A stretch of 59,847 bases of DNA from Caldithrix sp964468415. GTDB lineage: Bacteria; Calditrichota; Calditrichia; Calditrichales; Calditrichaceae. A model generated the notes under the pieces. It ran no database searches. It saw nothing but the letters and a program-made list of their open reading frames with translations, and had not been told where the DNA came from. Positions 8,012 through 14,650 of the stretch are shown piece after piece. Within the stretch, counting starts at the first letter, position 1. Every line of letters begins with the position of its first letter. The position numbers and the translations under genes were made by a program. The stretch covers positions 1-59,847 of the forward strand of contig CAYXUS010000044.1 of the NCBI GenBank assembly GCA_964468415.1. The letters are read 5' to 3'.

Positions 8012-8992
8012 TTATTTCTCTACCTGAAAATCGTGAGCATCGGTCTCTTCGCTAAATGCTTTCACCACACGCACATTCGCATCCTTTGTCCAGGACATAA
8101 TCCCCCATTTCAAATTTTTGGCGCTGTATCCCAAAATATTCAGCACGGTAGAGGCAATTTGACCGGTATGCCCGGTGTAGCAATAGGTCACTACCGGACG
8201 ATTCGGATCGATCTTTTTAAGATTTTCGACTTTAGCAATCTCTTTCCAGGGAATGTTGATGGCACCCGGAATGTGGCCAATTGCATAGTGTTCCGGTTTG
8301 CGCACGCTGATGATTTGCGGATCATTGCTGGCATCACCGTCATTTAACAACTCAAAAAGTGCCTGTGCCGTGATAACCGGCGCATTGTTGCTTACATAAT
8401 TATCCGCCGCAACTTGCAAAATTTTTTGTGCATCTTCCGAGTCCACATAATTGGGATCGGCAAGATCGTACGTATGGGTGGCCGGAACATCGGTTGTTAC
8501 CGTGTAATCGTGAGCGTCCGTTTCTTCGCTAAACGGAGAGGCCACACGCACCGTTGCATCTTTCGTCCACGACATAATTCCGTATTTCATGTTGCTTACA
8601 TCGTAGCCCAACAGTTTGAGTACGGTTGCGGAAACCCCACCGGTATGGCCGGTGTAGCAATAGGTAACCACGTGTTTGTCCTTCGGGATCTTTTTCAGGT
8701 TGTCTTCCTGAGCAATGGTTTTCCACGGAATGTTGATGGCACCCGGAACATGTCCTTTGGCATAATCTGTCGCACTACGTACACTTACCACAAAATAGTT
8801 GTTTAAATTGTCATGAACGGTTTGTGCTGGTATGACCGGATCGTCCCAATTGGAAATGGCCTGTTCGACTACCGGCTGAATTACCTCAAAATTACTTTTC
8901 TTCTCTTTGTCATTGTCGGTAGAGGAAGAGCACGAATACAATGCGGCAATGGAGGCCAATAAAAACAGGACGAATAAACGTTTGATTAACAT
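8012..8992 (-). CDS. Tandem rhodanese-domain lipoprotein (ExtH-like)
   Basis: The 326-residue protein starts at an ATG with AAGGAGA seven bases upstream. A longer frame from 9034 lacks such a site. A signal peptide ends in a lipobox (AALYSC). Two rhodanese domains follow, each with the active-site loop CYTGHTG, the approach PGAINIPWK and the tail GIMSWTKDA..SEETDAHD. Both catalytic cysteines are present, so both domains could carry a persulfide or perselenide. The two copies repeat with a 159-codon period and still match at the DNA level around the active site, suggesting a fairly recent internal duplication. Rhodanese lipoproteins next to a barrel and multiheme cytochromes recall the Geobacter ExtH-ExtI group. 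The operon role is inferred from that. It is the first gene of the operon, behind a sigma-54-type promoter. Confidence 0.88.
   Translation of the reverse strand: MLIKRLFVLFLLASIAALYSCSSSTDNDKEKKSNFEVIQPVVEQAISNWDDPVIPAQTVHDNLNNYFVVSVRSATDYAKGHVPGAINIPWKTIAQEDNLKKIPKDKHVVTYCYTGHTGGVSATVLKLLGYDVSNMKYGIMSWTKDATVRVASPFSEETDAHDYTVTTDVPATHTYDLADPNYVDSEDAQKILQVAADNYVSNNAPVITAQALFELLNDGDASNDPQIISVRKPEHYAIGHIPGAINIPWKEIAKVENLKKIDPNRPVVTYCYTGHTGQIASTVLNILGYSAKNLKWGIMSWTKDANVRVVKAFSEETDAHDFQVEK
8163..8665. repeat. Internal duplication within the rhodanese gene (two near-identical active-site blocks)
   Basis: The blocks at 8163-8188 and 8640-8665 match at all but one of 26 positions, both containing CCGGTGTAGCAATAGGT, and are 477 bp (159 codons) apart. 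They encode the two CYTGHTG loops. DNA-level conservation this high between paralogous domains suggests recent duplication or gene conversion. Confidence 0.75.
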
Positions 8993-9063
8993 AATAAATC
9001 TCCTTTCAAATGGATTTAATTTAACAAGCCCCATTATTTTGTTTTAATTTTCACATAAACAGT

Positions 9064-9079
9064 TGCAAGTTATATACCA
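9064..9079 (-). promoter_or_regulatory. Sigma-54 (-24/-12) promoter for the rhodanese-cytochrome operon
   Basis: The minus strand reads TGGTATATAACTTGCA, matching the -24 GG / -12 GC pattern with the required ten bases between them (consensus TGGCAC-N5-TTGCA). It lies about 70 bp upstream of the rhodanese ATG. A sigma-54 activator gene is divergently encoded next door and a TGTGCAACA candidate activator site lies about 60 bp upstream. Confidence 0.65.
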
Positions 9080-9135
9080 TATTTCTTTTGAAAAGCCTAT
9101 CTGTTTAAAAACCAACAGGTTAAGAAAAAACCATG

Positions 9136-9144
9136 TGTGCAACA
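9136..9144. promoter_or_regulatory. Candidate activator-binding site (TGTGCAACA) upstream of the sigma-54 promoter
   Basis: The 9-mer TGTGCAACA (reverse complement TGTTGCACA, a TGT-N3-ACA dyad) sits in a larger partly symmetric block, TGTGTGCAACACTACACA. The same 9-mer recurs at 10882-10890, ahead of the other sigma-54-like promoter of this locus. A shorter copy (TTGTTGCAGG) is near 9387, before the activator gene itself. Binding by the activator at 9441 is inferred. Confidence 0.4.
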
Positions 9145-9310
9145 CTACACAATATTCGAAACAGATTGTTTCAGGCAAAGAATCATAATTCGGAAAATCG
9201 CTTAAATATCAACAGATCGGCTCAAGAAACGAGTTGTTCCATGTGTTTCATTTTCAATAAACTTGGCGATTGGCCGGGTTTTGGGTTTTCTGCCTAAAAG
9301 AATATTAATA

Positions 9311-9324
9311 CCTGTAATTACAGG
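9311..9324. promoter_or_regulatory. Perfect 14-bp palindrome in the divergent intergenic region
   Basis: CCTGTAATTACAGG reads the same on both strands. It lies 117 bp before the sigma-54 activator ATG, in the otherwise non-coding 448-bp gap between the divergent operons. It may be an operator for an unknown dimeric regulator. A second small hairpin (CCCGAT-CCTTTT-ATCGGG, 9339-9356) follows. Apart from these sites and the sigma-54 promoter, the gap shows no gene. Confidence 0.35.
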
Positions 9325-9440
9325 GGTTATAAAAACCTCCCGATCCTTTTATCGGGCCGGTATTTTCAAAAAAAGTTAGGTACAATTGTTGCAGGATGTA
9401 TTCATGGTATGGCATAGATTAACTTTTGGGGAAGCGAAAA

Positions 9441-10817
9441 ATGGAACGGCCACGGATTTCATGTGAGTTACTTAATGAAATTATTCTCGATAACATCACG
9501 GACGGTGTTTTCACCATCGACCGTGATTTTAATATTACTTCCTTTAATAAATCGGGCTGCAGAATTACCGGTTACACCTGTGATGAGGTAATCGGCAAAA
9601 AATGTTTTGACGTTTTCCGTTCGGATATTTGCGAACATGAATGCGCTTTAAAAAAAGCCATCCAAACGGGCAAAAAGACCATCAATAAAACCGTATTCAT
9701 AATCAACCGCTACGGATATCGCATTCCCGTCAGTATTTCGGCCGCCCCTTTGGTGGACAAAGCGAATAATGTTTTGGGCGGTGTGGAAACATTCAGAGAT
9801 TTGAGTGCCGAGGACGAATTACGGAAGGTGATTACCAAACACTATTCTTACCACGATATTATCAGCAAAAACGCAAAAATGTGGCGCCTTTTCGAAATTT
9901 TGCCGCAAATCGCCGAAAGCGATACGACCATTCTCCTGGAAGGTGAAAGCGGTACCGGCAAAGAATTATTCGCCCGTGTCATCCATCAGCTAAGTCCACG
10001 GGCCGAGAACAATTTCATCGCAGTAAACTGCGGCGCTCTCCCCGACACTCTGCTGGAATCGGAGCTCTTTGGCTACAAAGCCGGCGCCTTTACCGATGCC
10101 CGCAAAGACAAGTTGGGGCGCATTGCCCTGGCCGAGGGCGGGACACTTTTTCTGGATGAAATCGGTGATATCTCACCGGCCTTTCAAATTCGCCTGTTGC
10201 GTTTTTTACAGGAAAAAACCTACGAACCCTTGGGCGGCGTCAAAACCTTAAAAGCAAACGTCCGGGTTATTGCGGCAACCAACAAAAGTCTTTCCAGACT
10301 GGTCGAAGAAGGTAAATTCCGGAAGGACCTTTACTACCGCATCAATGTCATTAATCTCGAAATACCACCATTGCGCGAACGCAAAGAGGATATTCCCCTG
10401 TTGATTGATCATTTCATAAAAAAATTCAACCACATTCAAAACAAAAACATTCAGGGTGTAAGCACCGAGTCTCTGGAGATATTAATGCACCACAATTATC
10501 CGGGCAATGTGCGCGAGTTAGAGAACATCATCGAACATGCCTTTGTGCTTTGCCCGGAACCTTACATTCAACCCAGGCATTTGCCCGCAAATCTGTTTGG
10601 TACGCACGAGGGCACACCGGAAAAGCCTTACCAACGAAAGCTGGAAGATATTGAGGCCGAGCTCATTCTAAAAACCTTGCGCGAGCACAACTGGAACCGT
10701 CAATCCGCTGCCAGAGCTTTGAATATGCACAAAACCACACTTTTCCGGAAAATCAAAAAACTTGGCCTGGAGCTGCCGGAAATCGACGGTCGGCACAAGC
10801 TGGGCAAACAGATGTAG
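9441..10817 (+). CDS. PAS-domain sigma-54-dependent transcriptional activator
   Basis: The 458-residue product starts at an ATG with GGGGAAG six bases upstream. An N-terminal PAS domain carries the cysteine pattern CFDVFRSDICEHEC often seen in redox-linked activators. The AAA+ domain follows, with Walker A GESGTGKE (about residue 170), the sigma-54 contact loop GAFTDA (about 215-220, where GAFTGA is usual), Walker B GTLFLDEIGD and the arginine-finger region. The C-terminal Fis-type HTH is NWNRQSAARALNMHKTTLFR. It is encoded divergently from the rhodanese operon and upstream of the HybAB operon. Sigma-54-like promoters precede both, so it probably controls both. There is no receiver domain, so it should sense its signal directly through the PAS domain. 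Confidence 0.92.
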   Translation: MERPRISCELLNEIILDNITDGVFTIDRDFNITSFNKSGCRITGYTCDEVIGKKCFDVFRSDICEHECALKKAIQTGKKTINKTVFIINRYGYRIPVSISAAPLVDKANNVLGGVETFRDLSAEDELRKVITKHYSYHDIISKNAKMWRLFEILPQIAESDTTILLEGESGTGKELFARVIHQLSPRAENNFIAVNCGALPDTLLESELFGYKAGAFTDARKDKLGRIALAEGGTLFLDEIGDISPAFQIRLLRFLQEKTYEPLGGVKTLKANVRVIAATNKSLSRLVEEGKFRKDLYYRINVINLEIPPLRERKEDIPLLIDHFIKKFNHIQNKNIQGVSTESLEILMHHNYPGNVRELENIIEHAFVLCPEPYIQPRHLPANLFGTHEGTPEKPYQRKLEDIEAELILKTLREHNWNRQSAARALNMHKTTLFRKIKKLGLELPEIDGRHKLGKQM

Positions 10818-10881
10818 CACTCGCGCCTCACCAAACAACCATTAGCGAAACTTCCCCTGTTGTCATTTTTAGGGCGCACAC

Positions 10882-10890
10882 TGTTGCACA
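10882..10890. promoter_or_regulatory. Second TGTTGCACA candidate activator site
   Basis: This is an exact reverse complement of the 9-mer at 9136-9144. It stands about 117 bp upstream of the -24 element at 11007, a normal distance for a sigma-54 enhancer. Confidence 0.4.
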
Positions 10891-10911
10891 GAGTTGCTTC
10901 CCATCTCCCAA

Positions 10912-10931
10912 GGGTAGCGTATATGCTACCC
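10912..10931 (+). terminator. Hairpin after the sigma-54 activator gene
   Basis: A perfect 7-bp stem GGGTAGC / GCTACCC with loop GTATAT lies 95 bp after the activator stop. No T-run follows, so it is a weak terminator at best and may instead be part of the regulatory region of the next operon. Confidence 0.4.
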
Positions 10932-11006
10932 TGCCGCGCTTCTCACTTCGTTTTACCAACCTTGTATCCTTTTATTTCTAAAGAAATTAGATGTTGCGTT
11001 GCTTTT

Positions 11007-11021
11007 TGGCACTATTTTTGA
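11007..11021 (+). promoter_or_regulatory. Sigma-54-like promoter for the HybAB-cytochrome operon
   Basis: TGGCACTATTTTTGA has an ideal TGGCAC -24 element and correct 10-base spacing, but the -12 element reads GA instead of GC. It is 30 bp upstream of the NifX-like gene start. With the shared 9-mer upstream it probably forms the second target of the activator at 9441. Confidence 0.45.
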
Positions 11022-11051
11022 CCTTACCACCACAAAAACGGATTTGGCACT

Positions 11052-11399
11052 ATGAGGATTGCACTGCCATTGTGGCAAGAAAGAATTGCACCTGTATTAG
11101 ACTGCTGTTCGAAATTGGAAATTATCGAACTTGAAAACGACCGTTACCGAAAAGTGGGCATTGTTGATATGAAATCGATGAGTTTTGCGCAAAGACTAAA
11201 AACTTTTCGCGAGTGGAAAATAGATCTGGTTATTTGCAATGGAATTAGCTTCTTTTACCGGGCCTGTTTGTTAATCAATGCCATTAAAGTCATTAACAAC
11301 GTTTCCGGCGAAACACAGAAAATACTTTTGCAATGTTTGAATTTTAATAACAAACCTAAAAGGAACGCATTATGGGAACTTCACGACGAGATTTCCTGA
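11052..11399 (+). CDS. NifX/NafY-like (dinitrogenase iron-molybdenum cofactor family) small protein
   Basis: The 115-residue protein begins MRIALPLWQERIAPVLD, the start pattern of the Nitro_FeMo-Co family, followed by a short beta/alpha fold with DLVICNGISFFY, where family members usually place a conserved Gly/Asn turn. No nif gene is nearby, so a cofactor-carrier role is not supported. Family members outside nif loci are often of unknown function and adjoin iron-sulfur or redox operons. It is the first gene of the plus-strand operon and overlaps the next gene by 28 bp in another frame, which implies tight co-expression. Cysteines are present (DCCSKL) but no clear cluster motif. Confidence 0.6.
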   Translation: MRIALPLWQERIAPVLDCCSKLEIIELENDRYRKVGIVDMKSMSFAQRLKTFREWKIDLVICNGISFFYRACLLINAIKVINNVSGETQKILLQCLNFNNKPKRNALWELHDEIS

Positions 11400-12268
11400 A
11401 ATTCATAACCGCAGGAACCATGGTTGCTGCCGGCGCGACCAATGCCAAAGCAACGCCAACCAACATCCTTTCGGATGATCGGTTTGGGGTTTTAGTAGAC
11501 ACAACAGCGTGCATCGGCTGCCGGCAATGCGAATACGCCTGTAAAGTAGAGCACGATTTGCCGGCCGGCAATATCGATGATTACTCCGACCGTTCGGTGT
11601 TTGCGCATGAACGCCGGCCCGATGTGGATGCGTTAACCGTGGTCAACCAATATCCAAACGCACATCAAGACGAGCCCCCGGTAACCGTTAAGGTACAATG
11701 CATGCATTGCGATCATCCGGCCTGTGTTTCGGCTTGTATTGTGGGTGCGTTTTCCAAACAGGAAAACGGTGCGGTTATTTGGGACGAAAGTCGCTGTATT
11801 GGCTGCCGCTATTGCATGGTGGCCTGCCCGTTTCAGGTGCCGGCCTTCGAATACAACAAAGCTATTGAGCCGCGCATTATGAAATGCGACTTATGCTATG
11901 AAAACCGCACATCAAAGGGGAACATTCCCGCATGCGTCGAAGCCTGCCCGACCGAGGCCCTAACCTTTGGCAAACGCTACGAACTGGTTCAACTGGCGCA
12001 CGAAAAAATCAATAAAAACCCGGAACGGTATTTTAATTACGTGTATGGAGAACACGAAGTTGGAGGCACTTCCTGGCTCTACATTTCCGGTCAGGATTTC
12101 CGTACTCTCCATTTTCCGGAAGTAAGTAAAGAGCCGGCACCCGGTGCAACAGAACCCATTCAACACGCCATCTTTAAATTCTTCGTTCCACCGGTTGCGC
12201 TGTACGCTTTACTGGGAGGCATAATGTGGCTGGGAAAAAACAAATCGGAAACGGAAGAGGAGGAATAA
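11372..12268 (+). CDS. HybA-like periplasmic four-cluster ferredoxin subunit
   Basis: The 298-residue product starts with a twin-arginine signal (SRRDFLKF) after an AAAGGAA ribosome site. It has the cysteine sets of four [4Fe-4S] clusters: CIGCRQCEYAC, CMHCDHPACVSAC, CIGCRYCMVACPF and CDLCYENR..CVEACPTEAL. The tail has one transmembrane helix (VALYALLGGIMWLG). This is the HybA/DmsB/NrfC fold with the HybA-type anchor. With the integral membrane subunit 3 bp downstream it should pass electrons between the quinone pool and the multiheme cytochrome two genes on. There is no hydrogenase large subunit nearby, so hybA is not used as a name. Confidence 0.88.
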   Translation: MGTSRRDFLKFITAGTMVAAGATNAKATPTNILSDDRFGVLVDTTACIGCRQCEYACKVEHDLPAGNIDDYSDRSVFAHERRPDVDALTVVNQYPNAHQDEPPVTVKVQCMHCDHPACVSACIVGAFSKQENGAVIWDESRCIGCRYCMVACPFQVPAFEYNKAIEPRIMKCDLCYENRTSKGNIPACVEACPTEALTFGKRYELVQLAHEKINKNPERYFNYVYGEHEVGGTSWLYISGQDFRTLHFPEVSKEPAPGATEPIQHAIFKFFVPPVALYALLGGIMWLGKNKSETEEEE

Positions 12269-12271
12269 GCG

Positions 12272-13519
12272 ATGAGCGAAATGCTAAAGCCCGAACCGAT
12301 TAAGCGTCCGTTTTTTACCACCGGCGTAATCATTTTAATGATTTTAGCCGCCAATGGCATTGTCTGGAGCATCTTGCGTTTTGTCTTTGGCCTGGGTGCC
12401 GTTACCAATCTGGACAACCAGCATCCCTGGGGCTTGTGGATAGGCATCGATGTGGCCGCAGGAGTTGCCCTGGCTGCAGGAGGTTTTACTACATCGGCAT
12501 TGGTGCACATTTTTCACAAAGAAGATTTTCACGTTTTAGTGCGTCCCGCAATCATGACGGCCATGTTGGGCTACACTTTTGTGGCCATCGGCGTAATGTT
12601 CGATTTGGGACGCTATTACAACATCTGGCATGTGCCCATCATGGGAAACAGTAATTCCGTGCTATTCGAGGTGGGCATTTGCGTGATGACCTATTTGGGG
12701 ACGCTGTACGTCGAATTTTTCCCTGTAGTAACCGAGCGATTTATCGGTCGGGTGCACTTTAAGGGTTTCTGGAAATTTTTAAACCGTCCTATTGATGCTA
12801 CTTTGCGCTGGATTGACGGTGCATTGGATAAAACCATGTTCTTTTTCATCATTCTGGGCGTTGTGCTTTCTTGCCTGCATCAATCTTCTCTGGGAACTTT
12901 GATGCTCATTGCCCGGAACAAAATCCATCCCCTGTACCAGACCCCTATCCGTCCTTTGCTCTTTTTACTTTCGGCCATTGCCGTGGGATATCCCATGGTT
13001 ATCATGGAATCGTTAACCGCTTCCAAATCATTCGGACTAAAACCCGAAATGGACGTTTTGCGCCGGTTGGCACGTTTTGTCGGCCCGTTGTTAGGCGTTT
13101 ATCTGGCCTTTGTTCTGGGTGACATGGTCATCCGCGGTACGTACGTTTATCTGGAAAAGATCACTAAAGAAAGCGTGCTGTGGACCATCGAAATTTTATT
13201 CGGGGTTATTATCCCCATGCGCATGTTCTTCTGGGACAAGGTATTGCAATCCCGCACGCTTCTTTACGCCGCCTCGCTCATGGTCATTATCTTCGGGATT
13301 GCCTTAAATCGTTTCGACATGTTCATTACGGCTTACACGCCTCCTTATTCCTTTAGAACTTACTGGCCGTCGATCGGAGAAATCTCCATCACCGTCGGTT
13401 TGATTTCCCTTGAAATTCTCCTTTACCGGGCTCTGGTAATGATTTTTCCGGTGATTGCCCAGCCCAACAAAAATTACCGCCCCAAAACCAAGTATGCTAT
13501 TCGAGGAGTCATACGATGA
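12272..13519 (+). CDS. HybB/NrfD-like integral membrane quinone-interacting subunit
   Basis: This 415-residue, largely hydrophobic protein has about ten predicted transmembrane helices. Family-type features include NQHPWGLWIGIDVAAGVALAAGG early on and LHQSSLGTLMLIA in the middle, as in the HybB branch of the NrfD/PsrC family. These subunits bind menaquinone and couple to a periplasmic ferredoxin. A GGAGGAATAAGCG ribosome site precedes the ATG. Its stop overlaps the next gene start by 4 bp. With the HybA-like protein and the 12/13-heme cytochrome it forms a three-subunit module comparable to the Cbc complexes of Geobacter or Hmc/Tmc complexes of sulfate reducers. Direction of electron flow (quinol to cytochrome) is inferred from context. 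Confidence 0.88.
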   Translation: MSEMLKPEPIKRPFFTTGVIILMILAANGIVWSILRFVFGLGAVTNLDNQHPWGLWIGIDVAAGVALAAGGFTTSALVHIFHKEDFHVLVRPAIMTAMLGYTFVAIGVMFDLGRYYNIWHVPIMGNSNSVLFEVGICVMTYLGTLYVEFFPVVTERFIGRVHFKGFWKFLNRPIDATLRWIDGALDKTMFFFIILGVVLSCLHQSSLGTLMLIARNKIHPLYQTPIRPLLFLLSAIAVGYPMVIMESLTASKSFGLKPEMDVLRRLARFVGPLLGVYLAFVLGDMVIRGTYVYLEKITKESVLWTIEILFGVIIPMRMFFWDKVLQSRTLLYAASLMVIIFGIALNRFDMFITAYTPPYSFRTYWPSIGEISITVGLISLEILLYRALVMIFPVIAQPNKNYRPKTKYAIRGVIR

Positions 13520-14646
13520 AATACATTCTGGGAATTTTATTCGGTTTTTTGATATTCACCACCACCGGTTTGGCGCAACAGGCAAAACACCATTCCCAAT
13601 TTCCGTTAAATTGTTCGGAATGCCACCTGTGCAAAAACCCGACCGCAGCCAAACCTTGCCTTAAAATTTGTCCCTCGTTCGAGAGAAAAAATCTAAAAGT
13701 CCTGCATTCCATTAACGAAGCGCCGAAAATTCTGATCATCGACACTCTGGCGAATCGCTACACACCCGTTGTTTTCCAGCACCAGGCGCACGCCGCAATG
13801 GCGCTTATGGACGGCGGATGCGCCTCGTGCCATCATCACAATCCGCCGGGAAAAATCTTGCCCTGCTCGGCTTGCCACGTAAAGGGGGTTAAAGACAAGA
13901 AACTCGAGCGTCCGTCATTAAAAGGTGCCTACCACCAACTGTGCGTCTCTTGCCACCGCCAATGGAATGCCACATGGGAAAAACGCTCCAATTGCAGTAC
14001 CACCTGCCATCAAACGGCCCGACCCGGCTTTAATGTAAAACAGGCGCTGCAAAAAATTAAAGATCTGTATCCCACCCCCAAACGTCCTGAAAAATTCGTG
14101 CTGAAATCCGATTACGACGAAGCGCCCATCGTTACCTTTCATCACAATGCGCACGTGCAGGCCTACGGATTGCAATGCCAGGACTGCCATAAAAAGGCTT
14201 CGTGCAGCACATGCCATTCCACCGCAAAACAAACGCAACCTGTACAAGTTTCCCTTTCACACGACAACTGCTCGGCCTGCCACGAACAGGCCATCGACGA
14301 ACAGTGCGCGTTTTGTCACGGACAAAAAGAAAAAACTGCTTTTAACCACGCGCAAACCGGTTGGCCGCTAAAGTCTTTTCACAAAAAACTGGCCTGCAAT
14401 CGCTGCCACAAGCATGGCTTTTCGCGCCTGAGCACCCAATGCAAAGCCTGCCACAATACCACTCGGTGGCAACCCGGAGAATTCGACCATGCGCTTACCG
14501 GCCTTGTGCTGGATGAAAACCATCGGGATACGGACTGCGAAGAATGTCACCTGAATCGCAACTTTGGCAAAAAGCCGCAATGCAGCGATTGCCACGACGA
14601 CAAATCGTTTCCCAAAAACGTACCAGGGAAATTAATAAAAAGGTGA
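13516..14646 (+). CDS. Twelve-heme (plus one CX3CH) periplasmic cytochrome c
   Basis: The 376-residue protein has a signal peptide (ILGILFGFLIFTTTGLAQ) and twelve CXXCH sites (CSECH, CASCH, CSACH, CVSCH, CQDCH, CSTCH, CSACH, CAFCH, CNRCH, CKACH, CEECH, CSDCH), plus one CSTTCH (CX3CH) that may bind a thirteenth heme. Near the N-terminus a cysteine-rich stretch (CHLCKNPTAAKPCLKIC) resembles an iron-sulfur or disulfide motif. It overlaps the HybB-like gene by 4 bp, so it is the likely electron acceptor of the HybAB pair and should hand electrons to the conduit cytochromes encoded on the other strand. The fold is of the cytochrome c7/c3 multiheme class by heme spacing and paired HH motifs. Confidence 0.88.
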   Translation: MKYILGILFGFLIFTTTGLAQQAKHHSQFPLNCSECHLCKNPTAAKPCLKICPSFERKNLKVLHSINEAPKILIIDTLANRYTPVVFQHQAHAAMALMDGGCASCHHHNPPGKILPCSACHVKGVKDKKLERPSLKGAYHQLCVSCHRQWNATWEKRSNCSTTCHQTARPGFNVKQALQKIKDLYPTPKRPEKFVLKSDYDEAPIVTFHHNAHVQAYGLQCQDCHKKASCSTCHSTAKQTQPVQVSLSHDNCSACHEQAIDEQCAFCHGQKEKTAFNHAQTGWPLKSFHKKLACNRCHKHGFSRLSTQCKACHNTTRWQPGEFDHALTGLVLDENHRDTDCEECHLNRNFGKKPQCSDCHDDKSFPKNVPGKLIKR

Positions 14647-14650
14647 TGCA

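Noticed and set aside
10977..11060. Second sigma-54-like TGGCAC at 11044-11049 overlapping the start codon
   Set aside because: The following GC is 13 bases away rather than 10, and it overlaps the coding start.
12272..13519. Uptake hydrogenase operon (hyb)
   Set aside because: HybA- and HybB-like subunits are present, but no NiFe large or small subunit is encoded. A multiheme cytochrome takes that place.
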